A stretch of 64,000 nt of DNA from Dyella caseinilytica (GTDB lineage Bacteria; Pseudomonadota; Gammaproteobacteria; Xanthomonadales; Rhodanobacteraceae), in the NCBI RefSeq assembly GCF_016865235.1, contig NZ_CP064030.1, positions 2,728,001 through 2,792,000 of the forward strand, read 5' to 3'. How positions within the stretch are numbered: the stretch's first letter is position 1; the number at the start of each line of letters is the position of its first letter. Positions 27,729-36,130 of the stretch are shown piece by piece. The notes beneath the pieces are model-generated. The model searched no databases, was not told where the DNA came from, and worked only from the letters and a program-made list of their open reading frames with translations. The position numbers and the translations under genes were made by a program.

Positions 27729-28304
27729 ATGCCCACGCTTTTCACCCACGCTGTCGCTCCTTTGCTGCCCGGCATTGCTGCCGGCAAAAATCGCATAAGC
27801 CGATCGCTGTTACTGGCAGGTACCGTTGCCGCAGTCTTGCCTGATATAGATGTTTTGAGCTTCCGCCTTGGCATACCCTATGCCGCCGCGCTCGGGCATC
27901 GCGGGGCGATACATTCCCTTTTGTTTGGCATCGGCATGGCCGTGTTGGCCGCCCTGTTGCACAAACATCTTCGTACCAACGCTGCGCGCGCCTTCGCCTT
28001 TGTCGGCATGGCCGCGTTATCGCATCCATTGCTGGACATGCTTACAGACGGCGGTCTGGGTGTCGCCATTGCCTGGCCACTGAGCGAGCAGCGCTATTTC
28101 TTTCCCTGGCATCCCATCCACGTGTCCCCCATCGGCATGCGCTTCTTCAGCGCACAGGCCTGGACGGTGATCGGGTCGGAACTGCTTTGGATCTGGCTGC
28201 CAGTAAGCGCATTCGCACTGATCGTCTGGAAATGGCGTATCGCCATCGATCGTCAGCACTCACAAGGTGTCAACCCGATACCGCTTCCGCCCGATGCACC
28301 ATGA
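27729..28304 (+). CDS. YdjM-like membrane protein (DUF457, putative metal-dependent hydrolase)
   Basis: A 191-residue integral membrane protein with four or five hydrophobic segments. It begins MPTLFTHAVAPLLPGIAAGK and has DIDVLSFRLGIPY and LGHRGAIHSLLFG, followed by LSHPLLDMLTDGGLGVAIAWP. The His/Asp residues (H-R-G-x-x-H and H-x-x-x-D) are the putative metal ligands of this family; the E. coli homologue YdjM is a membrane protein in the SOS regulon. The 3' end overlaps the convergent DeoR gene by 35 bases. Confidence 0.85.
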   Translation: MPTLFTHAVAPLLPGIAAGKNRISRSLLLAGTVAAVLPDIDVLSFRLGIPYAAALGHRGAIHSLLFGIGMAVLAALLHKHLRTNAARAFAFVGMAALSHPLLDMLTDGGLGVAIAWPLSEQRYFFPWHPIHVSPIGMRFFSAQAWTVIGSELLWIWLPVSAFALIVWKWRIAIDRQHSQGVNPIPLPPDAP

Positions 28305-29076
28305 CACCATGCGTAGAGAAAGCCGCGCGCGTGGCGCGGTCTGCCGAGTGCTCGACCACCAGATGCTGGACGCGCGTCAATTCAACCACCTGATAAGCAG
28401 CCACCGCCCCCAGCTTGTCGTCGGTGGCCACGACCACGGTTTCGTCACTGGCTTCGATCATCGCGCGCTTGAATAACGCCTCCTCGCTGTCAAAACCCCA
28501 TAGGCCGTGTGCGGCATCGATGGCGCAGGCACCGGGAAAACAAAGGTCCGCGCGCAGCCTTCTAACCTGCTCCACCGCCTGCGCGCCGATGACACCGCCG
28601 ATGGAAGGATTGATGCGTCCACCGACCAGCAGCACTTCGAAATCCTCACGGTCCAACAGCAATTGCGCGATATGCGGCGCGTTGGTGATCACGCTGAGGC
28701 CCGCACCGACTGGCAGCGCTGCTGCAATGGCGACATTGGTGGTGCCTGCATCGATCAGCAGTGTCTGTCCCGGCTTCACCAGGCTCACGGCCTCGCGTGC
28801 AAGCGCCTGCTTGCGCAGCGGATGCTCGGTGCGCCGCTGTTTGAGTGGCGTGAGCGTGATCGCCGGCAACAGCGCGCCGCCATAAACGCGTTTGCACAAG
28901 CCCTGCGCTGCAAGTTCACGCAGATCGCGCCGGATGGAATCCTCCGATACTTCGAACGCCTCAGCCAGCTCGACCGCCACGACGCGTCCTTCGCTGCGCA
29001 GCCGCGCGAGAATCCGCTGTTGACGCTCCTGCGGGAGCGCATTGCGATCATCGTTTGAAGGTGAGGGCTTAGCCAT
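28270..29076 (-). CDS. DeoR-family transcriptional repressor
   Basis: A 268-residue DeoR/GlpR-type regulator. The N-terminal winged HTH (about 15-70) contains RQQRILARLRSEGRVVAVELAEAFEVSEDSIRRDLRELAAQGLCKRVYGG. The C-terminal sugar-phosphate-binding domain has the IDAGTTN motif near residue 108 and LLVGGRINPSIGGVIG near 150. Its gene is the last of an MFS-HAD-DeoR operon, overlapping the HAD stop by 8 bases. It likely represses this operon in response to a phosphorylated metabolite. Confidence 0.93.
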   Translation of the reverse strand: MAKPSPSNDDRNALPQERQQRILARLRSEGRVVAVELAEAFEVSEDSIRRDLRELAAQGLCKRVYGGALLPAITLTPLKQRRTEHPLRKQALAREAVSLVKPGQTLLIDAGTTNVAIAAALPVGAGLSVITNAPHIAQLLLDREDFEVLLVGGRINPSIGGVIGAQAVEQVRRLRADLCFPGACAIDAAHGLWGFDSEEALFKRAMIEASDETVVVATDDKLGAVAAYQVVELTRVQHLVVEHSADRATRAAFSTHGVMVHRAEAVSG

Positions 29077-29713
29077 GACTCATCACTCGCGTTCCACTTT
29101 CGAGCAAGCCGAGTTCCACCAGGCGCTCGCGCAAACCAACGGGATCGCGGAACCACCAGCCATGCATACCCAGCATTTCGGCCGCCGCCACGTTACGCGC
29201 GGAATCGTCGATATAAAGCGCCGTGGCAGGATCGACCGAATAGCGTTTCAGTAGCAGCTGGTAGATTCGCGGATCGGGTTTCACCAGGCGTTCCTCGCCG
29301 GACACCACGATACCTTCGAACCATTGCAGGAATGGATAAAGCTGCCGCGCAACGGGAAATGTCTCCTGCGACCAGTTGGTGAGCGCCAACAGACGCACAC
29401 CGCGCGCCTTCAGCTCCGACAACAACGCAACGCTGCCTTCGATCGGGCCGAGCAGGGTTTCCTTCCAACGCAGATGATAGGCATCGATCAACCCGGCATG
29501 CTCAGGAAAACGTGCGCGCAGGAGCGCCGTGGCTTCGGCCCACGGACGCCCTGCATCCTGCTGCTCGTTCCATTCGCTGTTGCAGACTTCGCGCAGGAAC
29601 CATTCCATCTGCGCTTCGTCTTCAATCAATTGACGGTACAGGCGCCGCGGATCCCAACCGATCAGCACGTTCCCAAGATCAAAAATCACTGTATCGATAC
29701 GTTTGCCCGTCAC
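29069..29713 (-). CDS. HAD-family phosphatase (YihX/DL-2-haloacid dehalogenase-like)
   Basis: A 214-residue HAD hydrolase beginning at GTG 29713. Motif I is DLGNVLIGWD (nucleophile Asp near 10), motif II is LTNWSQETF, motif III is VKPDPRIYQLLLKRY and motif IV is IDDSARNV. The second motif-I aspartate is replaced by Asn (DxGN), as in many YihX-like phosphatases. A helical cap lies between motifs I and II. It overlaps the MFS stop by four bases and the DeoR start by eight, so all three genes are translated as one unit. Substrate may be the MFS cargo. Confidence 0.9.
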   Translation of the reverse strand: MTGKRIDTVIFDLGNVLIGWDPRRLYRQLIEDEAQMEWFLREVCNSEWNEQQDAGRPWAEATALLRARFPEHAGLIDAYHLRWKETLLGPIEGSVALLSELKARGVRLLALTNWSQETFPVARQLYPFLQWFEGIVVSGEERLVKPDPRIYQLLLKRYSVDPATALYIDDSARNVAAAEMLGMHGWWFRDPVGLRERLVELGLLESGTRVMSHG

Positions 29714-30885
29714 CGCACCATCCTCGCCGACAAACCCACCAGCACCAGCAGTCCGGCCACCGCGACGAACGCGACGGACAAGCTGCTGGCATGCGCTACG
29801 AAACCGATCAAAGCCGGACCACTCAGCAAGCCTACATAACCCAAGGTGGTCGCGGTGGCGATCGACACCGCCGGTGGCGTGCCGGACAGACGCCCAGCCG
29901 CACTGAACATGACCGGCACAATATTGGAAGCGCCCAAGCCAATCAGCACGAAGCCGAGCAATGCCGCCGCCGTCAGCGGCACGCTGGCCACCAGAAGAAA
30001 ACCCGCGACCGCAAGACCAGCGCCCACACGCACGGCCCACGCCGGCCCGTGACGTGCGATCAACCGGTCGCCGGAAAAACGTCCCGCCGCCATCGCCACC
30101 GAAAAACAGGCGTAACCGAAACCGGCCGATGTCGATGCAACACCACGCACATCACGCAGGAATACGGCGCTCCAATCCAGCATCGCCCCCTCCGCCATGA
30201 AGCTGACGAAGCACATCAGGCCCAGCAACCAGGCGCGCGTGTGCGGCATACCGAGCCGGCTTCTCTCCCCGATATCCACGTCGGTCGCAGAGACATTGTC
30301 GTGTAAACCGTTGCGCAGCCAAAGTACGGTCAACGCCAGCATGATCGCGACCATAATGGCAGCGCCAGGCAACGCCAGCCCAAGCGCCAGCAAGGCGCTC
30401 AGCAAGGCCGCTCCCGACAGACCGCCCACGCTGAAAAGCCCATGAAAACCGGACATCAGGCGATCGCCGCTTCTGCGCTCCACTTCGACGGCATAGGCGT
30501 TCATGGCCACGTCCACCGCGCCCAGCATCACCCCGAAATAGAGCAAAGTGCCGACCAGCATCGCGACGCTGGACACCTGCGCGAGCACCGGCAACGCCAG
30601 ACACATCAGCAGTCCAGCCGACATGATCACCGTGCGGTTGCCGAGCCGGTGCGCCAGCCACCCCACGAACGGCATCGACAGCATCGAACCGCCCCCGAAC
30701 GCCAGGAGTGCCGCGCCTAACTGCGCATCGTCCAGTCCAAGACGCACCTTGACGTACGGCACCATCGGCGCCCAGGTCGACATGGCTATGCCGGAAACCA
30801 GAAAGATCAGCCGCGTCGCCCGCCGCGCGGCGAGGAGCGAAGCTGCGCCGCCGCTGGCAGCGACGGGATCAGAAGTCATTTTCAC
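29710..30885 (-). CDS. MFS transporter, YbjJ-like
   Basis: A 391-residue inner-membrane transporter with about 12 hydrophobic helices. The FVGWLAHRLGNRTVIMSAGLL loop between helices 2 and 3 is the MFS motif A, and LMSGFHGLFSVGGLSGAA is conserved in YbjJ-like carriers. E. coli ybjJ also neighbours a HAD phosphatase gene (ybjI), so transporter-phosphatase pairing recurs. Substrate unknown. Starts at GTG 30885 or ATG 30879 are both possible. It is the first gene of the MFS-HAD-DeoR operon. Confidence 0.9.
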   Translation of the reverse strand: MKMTSDPVAASGGAASLLAARRATRLIFLVSGIAMSTWAPMVPYVKVRLGLDDAQLGAALLAFGGGSMLSMPFVGWLAHRLGNRTVIMSAGLLMCLALPVLAQVSSVAMLVGTLLYFGVMLGAVDVAMNAYAVEVERRSGDRLMSGFHGLFSVGGLSGAALLSALLALGLALPGAAIMVAIMLALTVLWLRNGLHDNVSATDVDIGERSRLGMPHTRAWLLGLMCFVSFMAEGAMLDWSAVFLRDVRGVASTSAGFGYACFSVAMAAGRFSGDRLIARHGPAWAVRVGAGLAVAGFLLVASVPLTAAALLGFVLIGLGASNIVPVMFSAAGRLSGTPPAVSIATATTLGYVGLLSGPALIGFVAHASSLSVAFVAVAGLLVLVGLSARMVR

Positions 30886-30909
30886 ACGTTGCCCGTCTCA
30901 GCCACAATG

Positions 30910-30944
30910 TGTATAAATATATACAAACGTGCATAAACGTGCAA
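30910..30944 (-). promoter_or_regulatory. Promoter and palindromic operator of the MFS-HAD-DeoR operon
   Basis: On the minus strand TTGCAC (30944-30939) and TATATT (30921-30916) are separated by exactly 17 bases, a plausible sigma-70 promoter. A perfect palindrome TGTATA-AATA-TATACA (30910-30925) covers the -10 box, a typical repressor site. Two direct copies of AAACGTGCA (30925-30933, 30935-30943) lie between and over the boxes. The DeoR protein of this operon is the obvious candidate ligand. Confidence 0.65.
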
Positions 30945-31026
30945 ACGGTTCATCGCTCCCAGTCAACGCGAAGTACAGTCGACGCTGCGTGCCATAATGC
31001 ACGGCCCACCCGAGCCGATGCCGCCC

Positions 31027-33120
31027 ATGAGCCGACGCCTTCTCGTTACCCACGCCCTGCCCTATGCCAATGGCCATCTACACTTGGGCCATCTGCTGGG
31101 CTACATCCAGACCGACATCTGGGTCCGCGCGCAGCGAATGATGGGCAGCGAGGTTTATTTCGTGGCGGCGGACGATGCCCACGGCACGCCGATCATGCTG
31201 GCCGCTGAAAAAGCGGGCCTGTCTCCGGAAGCCTTCATCGACGGTATCCGTGCCAGCCATGAAGCGGACTTTGCCGACTTCCATTTCAGCTACGACAACT
31301 ACTACACCACGCACTCGGAAGAGAACCGCGAACTGGCATCGCTGATCTACACGCGTCTGCGTGACAGCGGCTACATCGCCAAGCGCAGCATCCAGCAGCT
31401 GTTCGACCCGGACAAGCAAATGTTCCTGCCGGACCGCTACATCAAGGGCACCTGCCCGAAATGTGGCACGCCGGATCAGTACGGCGACAACTGCGAAAAC
31501 TGCGGTGCCACCTATGCGCCGACCGATCTGATCAACCCGTATTCGGTGATGTCCGGCGTCACGCCCGTGCTGCGCGATTCGGAGCATTACTTCTTCGAAC
31601 TGGGCAAGTTCGAAACACTGTTGCGCGACTGGTTCGGCGGCAAGCTGACTAACGGCGCGCCGGTGGCCAACGCCGGCGTGGTGGCCAAACTGAAAGAATG
31701 GCTGGATGGCGGCCTGAAGGATTGGGATATCTCGCGCGATGCGCCCTACTTCGGTTTTCCGATTCCCGACGCACCCGGCAAGTTCTTCTACGTGTGGCTG
31801 GATGCACCGGTCGGCTACCTCGCCAGCTTTCTCAACCTGTGCAACCGCACCAGCTTGAAGTTCGACGATTTCCTCGCATCGGACAGCGATGCCGAAATGC
31901 ATCACTTCATCGGCAAGGACATCATCAACTTCCACGGCCTGTTCTGGCCGGCCATGCTGCACGGCGCGAAGCTCCGCACGCCGACGGCGCTACACGTCAA
32001 CGGCTATCTCACGGTGAATGGCGCGAAGATGTCCAAGTCGCGCGGCACCTTCATCCAGGCACGGACCTATCTGGATGCCGGACTGCATCCGGAATTCCTG
32101 CGCTATTACTTCGCCACGATGCTGAGTGACACGCCGGTCGATGTAGATCTGGATCTGAAAGCGTTTGAAGAACGCGTCAACTCGCACCTGATCGGCAAAT
32201 GGGTGAATATCGCCAGCCGTACCGCAGGTTTCGTGCACAAGTTCTTCGACGGGCGCCTGGCGCCGCAATTCTCCGAAGAGCAGAACGAGCTGTGGCGCGT
32301 GCTGATCTCCCACTACGAAGGCGTGCCTGCGCTGTATGAAAGCGGCGAGTTCGCCGAAGCGATGCGCCGTTTCGTGCTGATCGCCGATCTGGTCAACGGC
32401 CACATCGCGGCCAAGGCGCCATGGGTAATGGCCAAGAACGAAGATCAGCGCGAAGAGCTGCATCAAGTCTGTTCGTTCTCGCTGGCGGCCTTCCGTTTGC
32501 TGGCGGGCCTGCTGAAGCCAGTGCTGCCGGCGACGGTGGAAGCGGCCGAACACTTCCTGGCCGCGCCGATTGCCGACTTCGATTCGGCCTGCGCCACCTT
32601 GCACAACCACACCATTCAAGCTTTCGAGCCCCTGCTCTCGCGCATCGATCCCAAGCGCATCGAAGCGATGGTTGAGGCCTCGAAGGAATCACTGGGCGCC
32701 ACACCGGAGCCCGAAAGCACCAACAAGAAACCCGCCAAAAAAGACAGCAAGCCGATGACCGATAACACTGCCACACCGCAAGACGCCGCCGTCATTACTA
32801 TCGACGATTTCGCCAAACTCGACCTGCGTGTGGGCAAGGTGCTGGCCTGCGAATTCATCGACGGCTCGGACAAATTGCTGCGGTTCGAACTGGATGCCGG
32901 TCCGCTGGGTAAGCGTCAAATCTTCTCCGGTATCCGCGCGGCTTATGGCGAACCGGAAAAGCTGATCGGCCGCAACGTGGTGTTCATCGCCAACCTGGCA
33001 CCGCGCAAGATGCGCTTCGGCCTGTCCGAAGGCATGATCCTTTCTGCCGGCGACGGTGGCAGCGATCTGTTCCTGCTGGACGCCGATCAAGGAGCAAAGC
33101 CCGGCGCTACAGTGCGCTGA
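31027..33120 (+). CDS. metG: Methionyl-tRNA synthetase MetG
   Basis: Charges tRNA-Met. From ATG 31027 the protein has 697 residues. The HIGH-like motif HLHLGH is at 16-21, a zinc-finger insert with CPKCG and CENCG near 145-160, KMSKS near residue 334, and an anticodon-binding helical domain follows. After a Lys/Pro linker (about 565-585) the C-terminal EMAP/Trbp111 tRNA-binding dimerisation domain starts at about 595. A CATAAT hexamer at 30992-30997 is a good -10. Divergent from the MFS operon. Confidence 0.98.
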   Translation: MSRRLLVTHALPYANGHLHLGHLLGYIQTDIWVRAQRMMGSEVYFVAADDAHGTPIMLAAEKAGLSPEAFIDGIRASHEADFADFHFSYDNYYTTHSEENRELASLIYTRLRDSGYIAKRSIQQLFDPDKQMFLPDRYIKGTCPKCGTPDQYGDNCENCGATYAPTDLINPYSVMSGVTPVLRDSEHYFFELGKFETLLRDWFGGKLTNGAPVANAGVVAKLKEWLDGGLKDWDISRDAPYFGFPIPDAPGKFFYVWLDAPVGYLASFLNLCNRTSLKFDDFLASDSDAEMHHFIGKDIINFHGLFWPAMLHGAKLRTPTALHVNGYLTVNGAKMSKSRGTFIQARTYLDAGLHPEFLRYYFATMLSDTPVDVDLDLKAFEERVNSHLIGKWVNIASRTAGFVHKFFDGRLAPQFSEEQNELWRVLISHYEGVPALYESGEFAEAMRRFVLIADLVNGHIAAKAPWVMAKNEDQREELHQVCSFSLAAFRLLAGLLKPVLPATVEAAEHFLAAPIADFDSACATLHNHTIQAFEPLLSRIDPKRIEAMVEASKESLGATPEPESTNKKPAKKDSKPMTDNTATPQDAAVITIDDFAKLDLRVGKVLACEFIDGSDKLLRFELDAGPLGKRQIFSGIRAAYGEPEKLIGRNVVFIANLAPRKMRFGLSEGMILSAGDGGSDLFLLDADQGAKPGATVR

Positions 33121-33130
33121 CATCCTTACT

Positions 33131-33175
33131 CCCTCTCCCCTTCGGGGAGAGGGTTGGGGTGAGGGGCCACCCTCG
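33131..33175. repeat. CCCTCTCC palindromic repeat behind metG
   Basis: A perfect 10-bp stem (CCCTCTCCCC / GGGGAGAGGG, loop TTC) followed by TTGGGGTGAGGGGCCACCCT lies 10 bases after the metG stop. The same stem plus flank recurs at 44341-44385. There is no T-run, so it is a repeat or Rho-dependent 3' end rather than a classical terminator. Confidence 0.8.
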
Positions 33176-33259
33176 CCGCAGATTTTAAAGATTAACGATT
33201 GCGACTGATATGTTTGAGGCGACTTTAAAGCTCATGGCAAGAGTGGCCCGTCACCCCGG

Positions 33260-33282
33260 CCCTCTCCCCGAAAGGGAGAGGG
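33260..33282. repeat. Second CCCTCTCC hairpin upstream of rnfB
   Basis: A 9-bp stem CCCTCTCCC / GGGAGAGGG with loop CGAAA, 16 bases before the rnfB start, faces the copy at 33131-33153. The gap between the two holds no gene. Its purine-rich right arm (GGGAGAGG) may double as a ribosome binding region. Confidence 0.7.
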
Positions 33283-33298
33283 AAAAAAGCAAATCGCC

Positions 33299-33904
33299 GT
33301 GACCCCTTCGCTCACCGATCGCATTGATGCCTTGCTGCCGCAGACGCAGTGCGAGCAATGCGGCTACCACGGCTGTCGTCCTTACGCAGAGGCGGTTGCC
33401 AGCGGCGTGGCAGAGATCAACCAATGTCCACCTGGAGGCAGCGAAGGTATCGCCAAACTCGCTGCCCTGCTTGGCCGCGCACCGCTGCCGCTGAACCCGG
33501 AAAACGGTGTCGAAAAGCCGCGCACGCTGGCACGCATCATCGAAGCCGATTGCATCGGCTGCACCAAATGCATCCAGGTATGCCCGGTCGATGCCATCGT
33601 CGGCGCCAACAAACTGATGCACACGGTGATCGCAGACGATTGCACCGGCTGCGAACGCTGTATACCAGCCTGCCCGGTTGACTGCATCGTGCTGGAACCA
33701 ATGCCGCTGATGCAGGCAAACGATCAAGATCACGCGGATATCGCGCGTCAGCACTTCCAGCGTCGCGAAGCGCGCCTTGCGGTACAGCAAGCTCAACGCG
33801 AAGCGGAGCTGGCATCGCGCAAGGCACACGTAGATAGCGCCAGCCAAAGTGTGTTGGATGCGCTGACACGCGCCAAAGCCAAAAAGCAGGAGCCCAAAGC
33901 GTGA
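33299..33904 (+). CDS. rsxB: RnfB/RsxB-type ferredoxin without membrane anchor
   Basis: A 201-residue iron-sulfur protein starting at GTG 33299. It carries the RnfB-type 4Fe-4S cluster set (C18, C21, C26, C43) and two ferredoxin-type CxxCxxCxxxCP sets (C85-C88-C91-C95 and C115-C118-C121-C125). The N-terminal membrane helix of true RnfB subunits is absent, so the protein should be soluble. The tail (about 145-200) is Ala/Gln/Arg-rich and helical. No other rnf genes occur nearby. It overlaps nth by four bases (GTGA) and may supply electrons or clusters to another protein. Confidence 0.92.
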   Translation: MTPSLTDRIDALLPQTQCEQCGYHGCRPYAEAVASGVAEINQCPPGGSEGIAKLAALLGRAPLPLNPENGVEKPRTLARIIEADCIGCTKCIQVCPVDAIVGANKLMHTVIADDCTGCERCIPACPVDCIVLEPMPLMQANDQDHADIARQHFQRREARLAVQQAQREAELASRKAHVDSASQSVLDALTRAKAKKQEPKA

Positions 33905-34536
33905 AGAAAGCCGATGTGGTCGAACTGTTCACGCGGCTGCGCGAACTCAATCCGCACCCCACCACCGAACTGGTCTACACCACACCGTTCGAACTGCTCG
34001 TGGCGGTGGTGCTTTCGGCGCAAGCCACGGATGTTGGCGTAAACAAGGCCACGCGCAAACTTTATCCTGTTGCCAACACGCCACAGGCCATCCTCGATCT
34101 TGGCGAGGAGAAGCTCAAGCGCTATATCAGCACCATTGGCTTGTTCAACGCCAAGGCCAAGAACGTCATCGCGCTATGCAAGATCCTAGTCGAGCAGTAC
34201 AGCAGCGAAGTGCCGGATAACCGCGAAGCGCTGGAAGCCTTGCCCGGCGTCGGACGCAAAACCGCGAATGTAGTGCTTAATACGGCGTTCGGGCATCCCA
34301 CCATGGCGGTGGACACGCATATCTTCCGCGTTTCCAATCGTACCGGCCTTGCGCCGGGTAAAGACGTGCGTGCTGTCGAAGACAAGCTCGAAAAAGTGGT
34401 GCCTCCGGAGTTCAAGCAGGACGCACATCATTGGCTCATCCTGCATGGACGCTATGTGTGCAAGGCTCGCAAGCCGGATTGTCCGCAGTGCGTGATTCGG
34501 GATCTTTGCCGATACAAGGACAAAACTCCGGCGTAG
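33901..34536 (+). CDS. nth: Endonuclease III Nth
   Basis: Bifunctional DNA glycosylase/AP lyase that removes oxidised pyrimidines. The 211-residue protein (GTG start) has the helix-hairpin-helix LPGVGRKTANV with catalytic Lys120 and the active-site Asp138 in VDTHIFR, at the same positions as E. coli Nth. The 4Fe-4S cluster ligands are C187, C194, C197 and C203 (C-x6-C-x2-C-x5-C). It overlaps rsxB by four bases. Confidence 0.98.
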   Translation: MKKADVVELFTRLRELNPHPTTELVYTTPFELLVAVVLSAQATDVGVNKATRKLYPVANTPQAILDLGEEKLKRYISTIGLFNAKAKNVIALCKILVEQYSSEVPDNREALEALPGVGRKTANVVLNTAFGHPTMAVDTHIFRVSNRTGLAPGKDVRAVEDKLEKVVPPEFKQDAHHWLILHGRYVCKARKPDCPQCVIRDLCRYKDKTPA

Positions 34537-34605
34537 TGAGTCATCGCAGCACCGTCGCCACAGCGCAAGCCGGGGCGACGGGCATTGAAACATCCTGGCG
34601 AGCAG

Positions 34606-36120
34606 CTACGCCGCCTTGCGCAACCCCTCTACACGCCGATGCAAGGCATTCCAATCCACCACCAGCTCACAGCCGCGAGTCGGAGCATTGCGTCCCCAAT
34701 CGGCGAGTAGTTCCAGACATGCCTGATCGACATGATTAAGGCGGTCCACTTCCAGCATCAAACGCGTGTTTGGTGGTACGCGTTCAAGCGTACGTGCCAG
34801 TGCAGGCACCTTCAGGAAAGTGGCCGAACCATCAAGCTGCAGCAACACGGTACCCGGTTCATCATGTTTCCCCAGATCCACCTGGAGCCGTGATGACTGC
34901 ACCGCCAATCGCAGCAATGACATCGCAAATCCAATCAACACGCCCGTCAACAGATCCGTGGCAACAATAGCGAGCGTGGTGACCAGATAGATCAGCGCCG
35001 TACCGCGTCCATACGCGGCGAGGCTGTTTATCTGCCTGATGTTCACCATCTTGATACCGGTGTAGACCAGGATACCGGCCAGACAGGCGATGGGTGTCAT
35101 GCGCATCAGCCACGGAAGCAGCATCGCAAACACCAGCAACCAACCGCCATGCAGGATCGTCGCCATGCGTGTCGCTGAGCCGGCCTGCACGTTGGCAGCG
35201 CTGCGCACGATAACCCCGGTCATGGGCAACGCACCCAGCATGCCGCAAAGCACGTTGCCCACACCTTGCGCGGTCAGTTCGCGATCGTACTGGGTCCGTG
35301 CGCCGTTGTGCATGCGATCGACTGCAGCGGCCGAAAGCAGTGTCTCCGCACTGGCGATCAACGCAAAGGTCAGCGCCGCCACCAGCAGAGACGGTTGCGA
35401 CAAGGCCGCCAGACTGTCCCATGTAGGCAACGAAACAGCCGCAAACAGGTTCGAAGGCACGTCCACTTTCTTCACGCCCACACCAAACCACTGCACCGTC
35501 GCGGTAACGACCACCACGGCCAGCAATGCACCGGGGACAAATCGCAATGACTGCGGACGCAGTTTGTCCCACCCCAGCATAATCGCCATCGTTACAACAC
35601 CCACCGCTAGCGCCGCCATGCTGCCGCCCTCTCCACTTATCGCATCCATCGTGGCACCCGGCAACGCAGCAAAGTTTTCCAATCCCCGTGCCTTGGGAAT
35701 CGCATCCATCAACACGTGCAACTGCGAGGCGACAATCAGAATACCGATGCCCGACAACATGCCTGCCACCACGGCAGGCGACACCATGCGAAACCACACA
35801 CCTACCCGTCCCAGACCGGCAAGGACCTGAATCAAGCCAGCGAGAAGTACAACCGGCCCCAATGCAGCAACGCCGTATTCGCGTACCAGTTCAAATACCA
35901 GCACCGCCAAGCCAGCAGCGGGGCCGCTGACCTGGAGGGGCGATCCAGCGATCGCCCCCACTACCACGCCACCGACGATGCCGGTGATCAAACCTGCCGC
36001 TGGCGGCATACCCGATGCAATGGCAATACCCATGCACAGCGGCAACGCCACCAGAAACACCACGATCGAGCCGAGCAGATCACGGCCGAACAATCCTTGC
36101 GAAACATATCCTCGTATCAC
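34606..36120 (-). CDS. SulP-family anion transporter (probable bicarbonate or sulfate)
   Basis: A 504-residue inner-membrane transporter starting at GTG 36120, which is preceded by GAGGAG; longer open frames reach into the carbonic anhydrase gene and are rejected. About 10-12 hydrophobic helices cover residues 10-395, and a C-terminal STAS domain (about 410-504) follows. It starts 10 bases after the carbonic anhydrase stop. SulP proteins paired or fused with carbonic anhydrase generally point to bicarbonate transport; substrate here is inferred from that context. Confidence 0.92.
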   Translation of the reverse strand: MIRGYVSQGLFGRDLLGSIVVFLVALPLCMGIAIASGMPPAAGLITGIVGGVVVGAIAGSPLQVSGPAAGLAVLVFELVREYGVAALGPVVLLAGLIQVLAGLGRVGVWFRMVSPAVVAGMLSGIGILIVASQLHVLMDAIPKARGLENFAALPGATMDAISGEGGSMAALAVGVVTMAIMLGWDKLRPQSLRFVPGALLAVVVVTATVQWFGVGVKKVDVPSNLFAAVSLPTWDSLAALSQPSLLVAALTFALIASAETLLSAAAVDRMHNGARTQYDRELTAQGVGNVLCGMLGALPMTGVIVRSAANVQAGSATRMATILHGGWLLVFAMLLPWLMRMTPIACLAGILVYTGIKMVNIRQINSLAAYGRGTALIYLVTTLAIVATDLLTGVLIGFAMSLLRLAVQSSRLQVDLGKHDEPGTVLLQLDGSATFLKVPALARTLERVPPNTRLMLEVDRLNHVDQACLELLADWGRNAPTRGCELVVDWNALHRRVEGLRKAA

Positions 36121-36130
36121 GACACGCTCC

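Noticed and set aside
29714..30040. Upstream extension of the HAD phosphatase frame
   Set aside because: It lies inside the MFS gene and reads Gly/Arg-rich; GTG 29713, overlapping the MFS stop by four bases, is the natural start.
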